From NCBI GenBank assembly GCA_025057645.1, contig JANXBJ010000003.1, positions 1 to 64,000 on the forward strand: DNA of 64,000 nt, written 5' to 3'. Positions 36,435-46,551 of this stretch are shown piece after piece. The position numbers and the translations under genes are program-made. This DNA comes from Anaerolineales bacterium (GTDB lineage Bacteria > Chloroflexota > Anaerolineae > Anaerolineales > UBA4823). Numbering within the stretch: the stretch's first letter is position 1; the number at the start of each line of letters is the position of its first letter. Below the pieces are notes generated by a model. The model was not told the origin of the DNA and did no database searches. It saw only the letters and a program-made list of their open reading frames with translations.

Positions 36435-39400
36435 GCGGTTCCGGCGCTACCGGTCTGGGAGGGGGGTTGGCGGATTGGCAAAGCGAGGTAGAAAGTTGAG
36501 CCGCGGCCAAGCTGACTTTCTACCCAGGTGCGTCCGTGGTGCCGTTCGGCAACGGACTTAACAATTGCTAGCCCTAGACCCGCACCGCTGCTTTGGGAGT
36601 CTTGGCGCTTGACGCGGAAGAACTTATCGAACAGGCGTGGTTGGTCGATCGGCGCAATGCCAATACCGGTGTCGCGCACCGCAAAGAGGATTTGATCTTC
36701 CTTTGCTTGCGCGCTGAGCTGCACTTTCCCCCCTGTCTCCGTGAATTTGATGGCGTTGTCGAGGAGGTTATATAGAGCTTGGCTCACCAATGTAGCGTCC
36801 ACTTCGATCAGGGGCAGGCCTTCGGCCGGCAAATCGATGGAAAGGTGGATTTGCTTCTGATTGGCTTGAAGTTGAACGTTGCTAATCGCCTTCTCGACCA
36901 GATCTTTGGGGGCAACAAGTTCAAGCTGCAAACCAATTCCGGCTTCGATCCGCCCCAAATCGAGCAGATTATTCACTAAGCGGCTCATGTTTCCAACGGC
37001 AAGCAGAATCTTCTGCACGTAGCTCGATTGATGCTCGTTCAAGGAGCCGGCCATCTCTAGCATAGTGGCATATCCTCGGATCAGGGTCAACGGGGCACGC
37101 AAATCGTGGGAGACGTTGGCAACAAATTCCGATTTGAGCTTGTCAAGCTCTTTGAAGTGCGTGATATCGCGCAGCAAGCAGACCCGATTGACCAGACGTC
37201 CTTCGGCATATACATTGGAGATTGTGGCAAAGTAGACTTTACCGTTAGGTAAGGTAAGCTCAATCGACTGGGGACTTTCGTCTGTTGCGCGTATTAGCTC
37301 ATAGAGTTCTTGAGGCAGGCGGACTTGTGTGCCAGAGACAAGTAGCTCCCTTGTGGCGGAGAATGCCTGTAACGCAGCGGGGTTTACCAAAGAGACTCGG
37401 CCTTGGATGTCGGTGACGACAATCGGATCTGAAGTAGAAGCTAAGATCGCTTCTAGGCGCTTACGCCCGATTTCAGCGGTCAAAAAGTGGCGTGCATTCG
37501 CCACGGCTAAAGCGGTTTGGCCGGCCAGGGTGGCGATGAAACGAAGTTCCTCTTCGGTAAAGTTATGAGGGAGGTCAAATGCCAGCCACAAAGCTCCTAC
37601 GGTTTCATTTTGCAGCTTGAGCGCTACGGCAACCAGCGCCTCGGGAATGGGGGCATGCGGTGGATAGGTTAGCAGCCGCGGACGAAAGGGATGAGGGAAA
37701 ATGAGGCGTTCCTGTTGACGACAGAGGTTGAGAATTTGATCATCTAGATCAGCATAAAGTTGGGCAGCGTGCCCGTCAGCAAAGACCGTCAGGCGATTCT
37801 CCCCTTTATCTAAGCTCGGTAATGCGCCGGGGGCTAGGACAATGCGCGCCGAAGCTGCGCCCAGATCGAGAGTCGCTTCGAGGATGGGGCGAACGGCTTG
37901 ACTCAAGTCCAGATTAGAAGCCACCCCTTGGCTGACCCACAACAAGCGGTTGAGCTCTTCCAAGCGTGACTTCAGGCTTATGCGCATGGTCTCAAAGGCG
38001 GCCCGCAGACGTCCTTCCTCATCTTCTCCTTTGACTTCGATCGACTTGTCCAAATGTCCTTCGGCAATGCTCGCAGCTTGCTCGGCGAGAAGCTGGAGAG
38101 AAGAGGCAACCTGACTCAGGTTGAAGTAGAGGTATAGGAGAGCACCGCTGCCCAGGAGGAACGTTGTGACTAAGATCGGTGCTGCAATGTTAATAGCTAG
38201 CTGTTGAGCTTGACGGGCAGGCAAACTTAAGACCACCGTCCACGGTCGCCCGCGGGCGGACTGAATATATACTAGGCGACGGGTTCCGTCCGGCGCAGTT
38301 TCGTCGAGCAAAGTCTCGTGCAAGTCGAGTCGTCCGGGGTAGGATTCCATCAAGCGGCTGGTTTGGGGGTGGAAAAGGATCAGACCGTTCTCGTCGAGGA
38401 GGATTCCCTCTCCCTGATACTGCTTCATGTCGCGCAGGATGTTGAGCAGAGATTGGGTAATTGGGTTGACACTCAGGGATGTGCGTCCGATAAGCACTCG
38501 TTGAGTATTGCCTTGGTCGTCCTGGAGGGCAGCGATAAAGGAGACTTGAGCTGCATCCTCGCCGCTCTGAGGTGGAGCGGAATACGTTTGGAAAGGGACT
38601 CCGCCGAGCGCCAACCGAATGCCCATTTGCTCGGCAACCAAAGCACCACTGCGGTTGTAGTCACCTTGAGGATAGCCAGCGATGCTTTCGCCTTGTTGGT
38701 TAAGAAGATAGAGTTGGGTAAAGAAAGGCACAGCTCGCAGATGTTCCTGCAAGTAGTTCTCGACTTCGCTCGGTGATCCGCTGACCAAACGTCGGTCTTG
38801 AGCAATTCTCTGGATCATGTTCTGGCCCACTTCTAGGAAATACGGGATGCTCTCGGACGAAAGTTGGGAGATCCCTTGCAGGCGGTCGGCGATCATCCGC
38901 CGCGCAGCACTTTCGGAGACTCGCCAAACGATGACGCTCAGGAAGAGGGTGACCAATAGGACCAGCGGCAGAAAAAGGTAAATGAACCGGGCCGACAAGC
39001 TTCTTTCAGCCGGCGAAGGGGCGAGCGTCGTTCTGCTTTCGCGGTGTTTGATGGCAACTAGGTAACCCACCTCGGTGAGGAGACCACCGCTCCATAGCAT
39101 TCCTGCTGTTGCTACCGCAGAGTGAGGCAGATTAGTCAGGACATAATCTAAGCGCACCGCTATGGAGCCGTCCACCTGCCAAATGCGTGTCATCAGGAAA
39201 ATCGGCGGACTCACCCCGGAGAGCACGAGCCCTGCCATAAACGGATGTCGCAGAGCGCGATAAAAGAAGGTGCGATAACGCTGGCGCACCATTGCGCTAA
39301 AACACGCCGCGTAGAATAAGTATTCCAGGGGGGTGAAGATGCTATGGGTTGACCACACCATCAGGAGCAGCCCGCTGACTCCAGCCACAATGAGGGCGGG

Positions 39401-39751
39401 GAAAACGCCGTAAAGCCCGGCAACGATCATCCAGGGAAGGGCAGCGAAGAACATCAACGCCGCAGCAGCGGCTTGGATCGGCAGGCCCGGGGGAGGCAGT
39501 GCATCCCTAGCCGTCAATTGAATCCCCACAAACAGGGTCATTAGGGTAGAAGCGAAAGCCGCTACGAGGGTTACCCCCAATATCTCCCTTTTCCAAGGTG
39601 CAGAGTATTTGCGCCAGCGATAGATGATCCAACCCAAGAGCAGAACAGTAACAGAGCACGTTGCAAGGAGAAGCAAGCGAGATGACCAACTTAGGGGCAA
39701 GGCTAAGTAGGCCGGTAGTTGGATTAGGGAAAGAAGCCATTCGACTTGCAT
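36413..39751 (-). CDS. Large multidomain sensor histidine kinase (multi-TM, Cache-like, HAMP, GAF, PAS)
   Basis: Multi-TM N-terminus, extracellular sensor-like region, HAMP-like segment, PAS EAILASTSDPIVVTD, VANVSHDLRAPLTLIRGY, LYNLLDNAIKFTETGG, GAGLGLAIVKSV. Confidence 0.93.
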   Translation of the reverse strand: MQVEWLLSLIQLPAYLALPLSWSSRLLLLATCSVTVLLLGWIIYRWRKYSAPWKREILGVTLVAAFASTLMTLFVGIQLTARDALPPPGLPIQAAAAALMFFAALPWMIVAGLYGVFPALIVAGVSGLLLMVWSTHSIFTPLEYLFYAACFSAMVRQRYRTFFYRALRHPFMAGLVLSGVSPPIFLMTRIWQVDGSIAVRLDYVLTNLPHSAVATAGMLWSGGLLTEVGYLVAIKHRESRTTLAPSPAERSLSARFIYLFLPLVLLVTLFLSVIVWRVSESAARRMIADRLQGISQLSSESIPYFLEVGQNMIQRIAQDRRLVSGSPSEVENYLQEHLRAVPFFTQLYLLNQQGESIAGYPQGDYNRSGALVAEQMGIRLALGGVPFQTYSAPPQSGEDAAQVSFIAALQDDQGNTQRVLIGRTSLSVNPITQSLLNILRDMKQYQGEGILLDENGLILFHPQTSRLMESYPGRLDLHETLLDETAPDGTRRLVYIQSARGRPWTVVLSLPARQAQQLAINIAAPILVTTFLLGSGALLYLYFNLSQVASSLQLLAEQAASIAEGHLDKSIEVKGEDEEGRLRAAFETMRISLKSRLEELNRLLWVSQGVASNLDLSQAVRPILEATLDLGAASARIVLAPGALPSLDKGENRLTVFADGHAAQLYADLDDQILNLCRQQERLIFPHPFRPRLLTYPPHAPIPEALVAVALKLQNETVGALWLAFDLPHNFTEEELRFIATLAGQTALAVANARHFLTAEIGRKRLEAILASTSDPIVVTDIQGRVSLVNPAALQAFSATRELLVSGTQVRLPQELYELIRATDESPQSIELTLPNGKVYFATISNVYAEGRLVNRVCLLRDITHFKELDKLKSEFVANVSHDLRAPLTLIRGYATMLEMAGSLNEHQSSYVQKILLAVGNMSRLVNNLLDLGRIEAGIGLQLELVAPKDLVEKAISNVQLQANQKQIHLSIDLPAEGLPLIEVDATLVSQALYNLLDNAIKFTETGGKVQLSAQAKEDQILFAVRDTGIGIAPIDQPRLFDKFFRVKRQDSQSSGAGLGLAIVKSVAERHHGRTWVESQLGRGSTFYLALPIRQPPSQTGSAGTAQAASKG

Positions 39752-39769
39752 CCCGCTGCCCCGCTCCTC

Positions 39770-40513
39770 CTAGAGCCATTCTAGAGTGGTCTGGGTTGCT
39801 TGATCGAGCTGGCCATACACGCCGCGTAGTTCGGGCGGCAGGAGGGCAGCCAGGACATACATTGCTTCATCGGTCATCAGACGCAGTTCTTCTCGGGTGG
39901 GACGCCTTAGGCGGGGATGGTAGCGGAAAGGCTTGCCAAATCGCACCTGGACACCGGGTTGTTTCCAGCGGCGAGAGGTGCGCAGGGCGGGGAATCCCAC
40001 TGTTCCCCAAATGGCAGTGGGAATTAGCGGCGCACCGCTGCGCGCTCCCAGGTAGGCAATACCCTCTTTTGCCGGAGCGAGGGCTGGTCGCCGAGTGCCT
40101 TCTGGTGCAATTAGCACAATCTCTCCGGCCTGCAATACTTCCAGGGCCTGCTGTACGGCGCGGCGGTCGAACTCTTCGCGACGCACCGGAATCACTCCCC
40201 AAATGCGCGGGATCAGGCCGATTAGGGGATAATTATACACCTCGATTTTAGCAAGGGGCACGATGTTGCGCGACACAACATGGACGACCACCAGGGGATC
40301 GACAAAGGCAATGTGATTGATGTAGAGAATAGCTGGACCCTCGGCAGGGACGTTTTCGATACCCTCTACTCCATCGAGCTTGACCAACAGGGTCATCCCG
40401 ATGGTGCGCAGAAGAAAACGTAGAACACGCCTTTGGGCTTCCCAGCGCATGTGGTTATAGCGCAGGGAGGTGGAGTGGGGCAGAGAAGCGTTCAGCGTGT
40501 TTTGGCTATCCAT
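39770..40513 (-). CDS. 1-acyl-sn-glycerol-3-phosphate acyltransferase (PlsC-like)
   Basis: INHIAFVDPLVV (HX4D-like: NHIAFVD), VRREEFDRRAVQQAL, LIAPEGTRRPA. Confidence 0.92.
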   Translation of the reverse strand: MDSQNTLNASLPHSTSLRYNHMRWEAQRRVLRFLLRTIGMTLLVKLDGVEGIENVPAEGPAILYINHIAFVDPLVVVHVVSRNIVPLAKIEVYNYPLIGLIPRIWGVIPVRREEFDRRAVQQALEVLQAGEIVLIAPEGTRRPALAPAKEGIAYLGARSGAPLIPTAIWGTVGFPALRTSRRWKQPGVQVRFGKPFRYHPRLRRPTREELRLMTDEAMYVLAALLPPELRGVYGQLDQATQTTLEWL

Positions 40514-41222
40514 GGTCTAATCCTTCTTCGAGTGGAAGCGAAAAGTTGGAATAAACGCCGCGGTATTCGGGGGGCAGAAGGGCGGCAATTGCTAACATCA
40601 CCTGATCGGCATTGCGCTGGCGCGCTCGGCGACGGGCCTTGCCTTTGGCGGGAAGCGGCGGTAGATAAAGCGGTTTCCCGATGTTCATTTCCAAGCGAGG
40701 CCGTTCAAGGCGCAAGACGCGCAGCAAGAAGTCGGCGGTGGCACCGACAATCCCTACAGGCACCACAGGTACTCTAGCTTTCTCCACTAAGAAAGCAATC
40801 CCCGGGTAAGCGCGGCACAAGCCAGGACGGTGCGTTCGACCGCCTTCTGGGGCAATGAGCAAGGGTGTACCCCTGGCAAGAACGGAGAGACCCTGTTCTA
40901 GAGCTCTGCGGTCGTAACGATTACGGTGAATCTGGATTCCATAATACAGATGGGCAAAAATATTCTGTCCCATGCGCTGCCAGACTTCCACAGCTCCGAT
41001 TGCTTCTAGCTCGGTTGGCCAAAAAGTTAGTAAAAACGGCACGTCGTAGAGAGAGACGTGGTTGAAGGCGACAACGTATGCACCGTTCTTGGGTACGTTT
41101 TCCATGCCCTGAATATGCATGGAACTGAGTAGAAAATATAAAGAGCGGAAGATGGGGCGCATAATCTGTCGCGCCACGCGGTTGATGCGCGGCACGCGAT
41201 ACGAGAAGGCTCGATCGTTCAT
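40506..41222 (-). CDS. 1-acyl-sn-glycerol-3-phosphate acyltransferase (second PlsC-like copy)
   Basis: FNHVSLYDVPFLL, IHRNRYDRRALEQGL, LIAPEGGRTHRPG. Confidence 0.92.
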   Translation of the reverse strand: MNDRAFSYRVPRINRVARQIMRPIFRSLYFLLSSMHIQGMENVPKNGAYVVAFNHVSLYDVPFLLTFWPTELEAIGAVEVWQRMGQNIFAHLYYGIQIHRNRYDRRALEQGLSVLARGTPLLIAPEGGRTHRPGLCRAYPGIAFLVEKARVPVVPVGIVGATADFLLRVLRLERPRLEMNIGKPLYLPPLPAKGKARRRARQRNADQVMLAIAALLPPEYRGVYSNFSLPLEEGLDHG

Positions 41223-41242
41223 AGCTTTGATGGCTTCCTTGC

Positions 41243-41965
41243 TTAGAGATTTTCCCTTTTCTGTGAGTGTACGATGTGTAAGACCAGCTCAAGTACCTGC
41301 TCGATATCCTTGTCATTTGAGTCGATGCGGATGGCGTCTGCGGCCGGCCGTAAAGGGGCGACTGTTCGGGTAGAGTCGATCCGGTCCCGTTCGCGCATGG
41401 ATTGTAAGACTTCCTCATACTCAACGTGTTCACCTCGTGCTTGCATTTCTTTAAAACGGCGCCGGGCACGTTCTTCTGGGGAGGCATCTAAGTAGATTTT
41501 GATTCCGGCTTCCGGCAAGACCACTGTGCCAATATCTCTTCCTACCATAACGACTTTGCCACGCAACCCGATGCGGCGCTGTTGGAGGCTCATCGCCCTT
41601 CGTACGCCGGGATAAGAGGAGACAATCGAGACGTAGGCATCCACCTGAGGATGCCGAATAGCCCAAGTGATATCTTGGTCTCCGATCCACACGTCATAGG
41701 CTCTGCCATCCCTCTTTGAAGGGGGCGTCACTTCGATTGGCACTTTCTCGGCCAGAGCAGTAAGTGTTTCTTCATCTTCTACGGAAATTCCCTGTTGGAG
41801 CGCCAGCCAGGTTAGGGCGCGATACATTACGCCGGTGTCAAAGTAAAGATAGCCTAGAGCCTCGGCCAGCCGTTGGGCAAGGGTCGATTTACCTGAAGCG
41901 GCGGGGCCGTCAATGGTGATGATCTCTCGAGGGTCAAACTCCTGCGGGGCTTTAGGGTTGGTCAA
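41243..41965 (-). CDS. cmk: (d)CMP kinase
   Basis: ITIDGPAASGKSTLAQRLAEALGYLYFDTGVMYRALTWLALQ; GRDIGTVVLPEAGIKIYLDASPEERARRR. Confidence 0.97.
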   Translation of the reverse strand: MTNPKAPQEFDPREIITIDGPAASGKSTLAQRLAEALGYLYFDTGVMYRALTWLALQQGISVEDEETLTALAEKVPIEVTPPSKRDGRAYDVWIGDQDITWAIRHPQVDAYVSIVSSYPGVRRAMSLQQRRIGLRGKVVMVGRDIGTVVLPEAGIKIYLDASPEERARRRFKEMQARGEHVEYEEVLQSMRERDRIDSTRTVAPLRPAADAIRIDSNDKDIEQVLELVLHIVHSQKRENL

Positions 41966-43784
41966 GCAGAGACTCCTTTTCAGGTGGGGTATCTAGGGGG
42001 AGTTCCTTCTGCCCGGTTTGGACCTCCTGACCGTCGGGGAAGAGATCAACACGCGCCCAAAGAATAATTGGTCGGATTTCCCACGTGCCATGGCGGAAGA
42101 GCCACCAATTCAGAGGAAAAGGCGGGAGACCCTGCCAATTGGGCTGATATTCCCAGTTGAAATCTTGGCCGCGATAAGCTGCTGAAAGGGGAGGATTTTC
42201 AATCGTGGCGGGCGTGATGAGGAGAGGGGGTGGTTCTCCGACTGACCACGCAGACAGCCGGGCGAGCGCCTGATCCTCAGGGAGCACGGTGAGCTGTGTT
42301 TGATGGCGCAGCAACCAGCGCAAGGCGGGAGAATCAACAGCGATGAGAATGGGTAAGCTGTCGGCGCGTCCGGTCTTCCGGCGCGAGAGGTCGTGCACGG
42401 TTTTCAAAATCAGGTCGGCGTCGCCGATCTGGGGATAGGGCTTCCACAACTCCTGGCGAAAAACCTGGCTCCACGGCAACGAAAAAGCCACTCCCCATAC
42501 CGCCGAAACCGTGTAGAGGGCAAACGCAACCAACGCACCGAGGATCATCCCCTGCCAAGCCAATCGGGGAGACCAGACCATTTCTGCCAGCCAGACAGAG
42601 AGCGCAATCAGTGCTAGGCTGGAGAAAACACCGGCAAAGCGCAGCCAATCGGCGATCCCGTATGCAGCTAAGGAGCTATAAGCGGCAAGTTGCAACCAAA
42701 AGAGGGCAAGCAAAACAAAAGTGACCCCGCCTAGGATCAATGTCGCCCACCACGGTTGTTCCAACGTTTCAACCCAGCGGGTGATCTCCTGGGCGGCAAG
42801 AATCCACAGGGGCAGAATTGCCCAAACCAAGTTCCCCATCTGCCGCCCGGGATAGACTATTGCTAGCAGAAGAGCTACCCCCAGCCAGAGAGCAAGAAGG
42901 CGTTGCCACCGCTGAGAAAGGGAAGGTGGGTGGAGCGGATGCTTTAGCAGGCTGCGCACGATTGAGACTCCCCCGAAGAGGATTGCTAACGGTTGGTAGA
43001 CTCCCAGCGCCAAAAGGAGGTGCGGGATGGAAACCGAGCTAGTCTGCGCCCAACCGGCAAGGAAGCTCAGCAGAGGTGCAAGAATTGCGCCCAGCCCGCG
43101 CAGGTAGAACAGGAAGAGGGTGCTGCTGAAAAGAAGCGTCAGCAACGTTGCCCCTCCGATCGTTCTGAACGCATCTTTGGCGGGCAGTAGCTGCTCCCAA
43201 AGCGCTTGGGAAGAGTCGGATAGCGAAGCGAGGCGCTTCTCCATCGCCGAAAAAGCGATAGCCACGAGCAGGAGCAGGAGGCTGCCGAACCAAAAAGGCG
43301 GCCCGCTCAGAATGCCGAACCCGAGAGCAATCCCTACCCATCCCCAGCGCGCCTGGCTGGCAAAGAGAAGCACTGCGCCGAGGGCGGCCAGCGCCGGCAT
43401 GACAGATCCCATCTGCCGCGATTGCGCCACTAAAGCGGGATCGATTGCTACGATAAAAGCCAAGACCAGGGTGAGAGGTGTGCCTAAGCGCTGATGTAGG
43501 GAAGTCACAATAAGGATCAGCAATGTGCCACTAGCTGCTGCGAGGAAGCGCGCCCAGAAATTGCTGCTGCCAAATAAAAAGAAGAGTGCCGAGGAAACCA
43601 GCACTTCCAGCGGGTAAGTTTGGATTACCGTAGGTTCGCCTTGCGCAATTTGCCAGGCTTGCAAGGCAAGCTCGGCTTCGCTATCCGTCAGCGGGGCTCT
43701 TCCCAAGGCGCTGAAGCGGATCAATGCAGCAATCGCCAAGGGTAGCCAGAGTGTAGTTTGCAGTGAAAACAATCGCTGCTTCAT
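41952..43784 (-). CDS. Multi-TM GT39/PMT-like glycosyltransferase-type protein
   Basis: LGRAPLTDSEAELALQAWQIAQGEP (acidic first loop motif typical of GT-C), many TM segments. Confidence 0.75.
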   Translation of the reverse strand: MKQRLFSLQTTLWLPLAIAALIRFSALGRAPLTDSEAELALQAWQIAQGEPTVIQTYPLEVLVSSALFFLFGSSNFWARFLAAASGTLLILIVTSLHQRLGTPLTLVLAFIVAIDPALVAQSRQMGSVMPALAALGAVLLFASQARWGWVGIALGFGILSGPPFWFGSLLLLLVAIAFSAMEKRLASLSDSSQALWEQLLPAKDAFRTIGGATLLTLLFSSTLFLFYLRGLGAILAPLLSFLAGWAQTSSVSIPHLLLALGVYQPLAILFGGVSIVRSLLKHPLHPPSLSQRWQRLLALWLGVALLLAIVYPGRQMGNLVWAILPLWILAAQEITRWVETLEQPWWATLILGGVTFVLLALFWLQLAAYSSLAAYGIADWLRFAGVFSSLALIALSVWLAEMVWSPRLAWQGMILGALVAFALYTVSAVWGVAFSLPWSQVFRQELWKPYPQIGDADLILKTVHDLSRRKTGRADSLPILIAVDSPALRWLLRHQTQLTVLPEDQALARLSAWSVGEPPPLLITPATIENPPLSAAYRGQDFNWEYQPNWQGLPPFPLNWWLFRHGTWEIRPIILWARVDLFPDGQEVQTGQKELPLDTPPEKESLLDQP

Positions 43785-43824
43785 TGGACACTCGAATTAT
43801 ACTCAATCAGGGGAAGAAACCGTT

Positions 43825-46551
43825 TCAAGGAGTTTGGTAGATGATAACTTGCCCGGCTTGGAAGACAGGGGTAAAGGCGCGCTGGAATTTCGCCTCATAT
43901 AGACCGCCCGGGCAACCGTCGCTGCCGGGGTGGTAGGTGGTGCGTTCCAAATCGCCGACAAAGATATAGCGGATGCGGTATTGCTCCACGATTTGAAGCG
44001 CCTCTTCAAGGCTGCGAGAACAATACAAGCGTGCGAGGTCAGCCTGACGGCTGCCTATCTCTCGTGCTCCACCGCGCCACTGGCTTTCATGTCCGACCCA
44101 CCCGAGCACAATGGGTTGACCGGAGAGCGTCCCCACACGAGCGTATTGGGTATAGCTGCCCCCGGTGGGACTGACCGCCTCGGCAACCGTTCCTAGCGGT
44201 GCTCGGCTGAGCCAGAGGATGGCCTGCATCTCATTGGGGCTTTGCCGCCATAAGTAAGCGGTGCTGTCTAGGGTGTAACCTTCGGGAGGGCGAAAATTGT
44301 TCGCTTTGCTCAAGGTAGCCAAGACGGTATAAACCAGCCCGGCAAGGATGAACAACGTCGAAAGAGCCAAGCTAGCTTGCACACTGCGCCAAGGAGATCG
44401 AGGAGAACTAGAATCTAAGCTTCTCCTTGGACTACGCCGCTTGCTCGGCGAGCGCAGCGAGGGATTCGAACTTGAAGAAAAGGTGTCGGAGATCGGAGAT
44501 CTTGTCGGAGAAGCGAAATGGCTAAACCATGCCACGGCATACGCAGCCGCAATCCCCCAAAGCAGCCAAGCTTGGTAGTAAAACTTGAACACGGTGTTCA
44601 TGCGCCAGCCGAACTGGTCGCGCAGGTAGAAAAATTCAGGGAAAAGGACTAACAATGCGCCTCCAAGAATGAGAAGGGCGATGAAGGCCCCCACCCTTTT
44701 CCCCTCTCCCGACGGGAGAGGGGAAGCCCTCACCCCTGCCCCCTCTCCCAACGGGAGAGGGGAAATTGATTCCTTTCTGCCTTCAGGAGGAGGGTCGAGG
44801 GTGAGGGAAACGAGGGCAGCCAGGCCACCGCTCAAAATCGCCCCTAACGTCAACCAACTGCCGGCATACAATAATCGCCGTTGGATTGCCACCGGCAGCC
44901 AATCGTTCACCGTTTTCGCCCCCAGCGTGCTCATGAACAGCCCCCCGAGGCCTGGTAATGCACTGATCACCAGCCCCATGGCAAGCGAGAGAATCCATAG
45001 TGCACCGAGGAGAGCCCCCGCCCAGCCGATCGCCCGCCGCAGTTGAGATCGAAGCTTACCGAAGTGCAAGCCCAGCCAGGCCAGAATGGGGACGAACAAA
45101 GGAGCGAACATCACCCACAGGTGTGCTCCCCGCGTCGGATAGACAAGATTGGGCAAAAAGCCGCCCGCCTGAGAGGAGAAGCCCAAGTAAAAAGGCAAGT
45201 AAAGAATTCCTCCCCAAATGCCTGTCCAAACCCCGAAGCGCAAGAAGTCCTCGAGAAATCGCCTCACCCCTGACCCCTCTTCTAAGGGGAGAGAAGGAGT
45301 AGGCTTGTCGCTTCTCGTTTCGGGAGAGGGGCCGAAGATGAGGGAAGAAAGCGCATACGCTGCGGCACACAAGGCCACATAGATCGGAAAATCCCAAGTG
45401 TTGAGAAATGCCATCCCGCCCAAGATCAGCGCTGCAACAAAGCTTTCCGCAAAGGGGATGACAAGGGGATAGCGTAGCGCCCAACGCCTCTTCCCAAGAA
45501 CTATCGATACCGCCTCTGAGGAGTTTGGACGGTTTTTCCAAGATAACCACAGGCTGAGCGCCAACGCCATGGATAAGAGTGCAAAAGGCATTGCTAGCAC
45601 GTGCGGGTGCAAATCGGCGAGGACATAGGAAAAGGCGGGAAATTCATCGATAATTTCGCGCGGGGCACCGCTTACATCGTAATCTTGAACTACCCGCGAT
45701 GCTCGCCACCACCAATACCAGCGTTTGGGCAGCCCGTCCAAGGGCAATTGCGGCGGTTCGCTGAGTTCGACCAAATCCAGCCATTTCCAGAAAGGAGAAG
45801 ACCAGACACCATTGCGCTGTTGCCAGAAGATTCCCGCTGCGTGTAGGACTTCCAATAACCCGCCCAAATTGCCCACCAACAGCACCAGCAAAGGTGCCAG
45901 CAAAGGCTTCCAGTGAAGACGTTTGGCGAATTGAAGGCTCAATAGGTTGCTTAATAACCCATAAGCGTTGAGCGCACTTAAAGCAAAGACCAGAGCGGTG
46001 CCCAAGTTAAACGCTACTGCCCCGCTCGTGCCGCACAGCTTGGCCAGCATTGCCACCAGAACGTACCCGAAGTAATAATAGGAAATAGCATAACCGGAAA
46101 GCCAAGGGTCGTGAGGCGGAAAGGTCTCCGAACGCAGGATGGCGTTGATAAATGCCAGTTCCATCGGCTTTTCGGTGCCGAGTGCTTCGGGGTTCGCAGC
46201 GCGGGTCACCGCCATTGCAGCCAAGGAGAGGGCGAACAAAGCTTCCATCACTCCGACCTGAGCGCGGTTTTCGCGCCACCACTGTAAAAACTCCGCCTTG
46301 CCAACTTTGAGGAACGAGAAAAAACTAAACCCAAGCACGATAGCCAAAGCAAAGACGATCCCCTCACTGCGGTTGTAGGTCAGGTGAAGCGAGGTCAACA
46401 GCCAAAAGACGTAGCCCCACAAGAGCAAGCCCAAAGTGCGGCTGAAAGCATAGCCCCGATCGGGCAGGCGACGGAAGAACCAAAACGCAATCGGGAAGCT
46501 CAGCCAACCGAGCAAAGTAACGGCGAAATACCAAAGCAGGACATCGCTCAT
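43825..46551 (-). CDS. DUF2298 (Chlor_Arch_YYY) membrane protein with in-frame repeat insertions
   Basis: PMELAFINAILRSETFPPHDPWLSGYAISYYYFGYVLVAML, EFPAFSYVLADLHPHVLAMPFALL, RMNTVFKFYYQAWLLWGIAAAYA. Confidence 0.88.
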   Translation of the reverse strand: MSDVLLWYFAVTLLGWLSFPIAFWFFRRLPDRGYAFSRTLGLLLWGYVFWLLTSLHLTYNRSEGIVFALAIVLGFSFFSFLKVGKAEFLQWWRENRAQVGVMEALFALSLAAMAVTRAANPEALGTEKPMELAFINAILRSETFPPHDPWLSGYAISYYYFGYVLVAMLAKLCGTSGAVAFNLGTALVFALSALNAYGLLSNLLSLQFAKRLHWKPLLAPLLVLLVGNLGGLLEVLHAAGIFWQQRNGVWSSPFWKWLDLVELSEPPQLPLDGLPKRWYWWWRASRVVQDYDVSGAPREIIDEFPAFSYVLADLHPHVLAMPFALLSMALALSLWLSWKNRPNSSEAVSIVLGKRRWALRYPLVIPFAESFVAALILGGMAFLNTWDFPIYVALCAAAYALSSLIFGPSPETRSDKPTPSLPLEEGSGVRRFLEDFLRFGVWTGIWGGILYLPFYLGFSSQAGGFLPNLVYPTRGAHLWVMFAPLFVPILAWLGLHFGKLRSQLRRAIGWAGALLGALWILSLAMGLVISALPGLGGLFMSTLGAKTVNDWLPVAIQRRLLYAGSWLTLGAILSGGLAALVSLTLDPPPEGRKESISPLPLGEGAGVRASPLPSGEGKRVGAFIALLILGGALLVLFPEFFYLRDQFGWRMNTVFKFYYQAWLLWGIAAAYAVAWFSHFASPTRSPISDTFSSSSNPSLRSPSKRRSPRRSLDSSSPRSPWRSVQASLALSTLFILAGLVYTVLATLSKANNFRPPEGYTLDSTAYLWRQSPNEMQAILWLSRAPLGTVAEAVSPTGGSYTQYARVGTLSGQPIVLGWVGHESQWRGGAREIGSRQADLARLYCSRSLEEALQIVEQYRIRYIFVGDLERTTYHPGSDGCPGGLYEAKFQRAFTPVFQAGQVIIYQTP
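44389..44440. repeat. Inverted repeat arms inside the DUF2298 gene
   Basis: CCAAGGAG (44389-44396) / CTCCTTGG (44433-44440), part of an in-frame Ser/Arg-rich insertion. Confidence 0.45.
44701..44762. repeat. Two tandem copies of the palindromic element inside a CDS
   Basis: CCCCTCTCCC-GAC-GGGAGAGGGG (44701-44723) and CCCCTCTCCC-AAC-GGGAGAGGGG (44740-44762); translated (minus) SPLPLGEGAGVRASPLPSGEGKRVG. Confidence 0.92.
45261..45335. repeat. Degenerate palindromic element inside the DUF2298 CDS
   Basis: GCCTCACCCCTGACCCCTCTTCTAAGGGGAGAGAAGGAG...TCGGGAGAGGGGCCG; translated SPETRSDKPTPSLPLEEGSGVRR. Confidence 0.7.
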
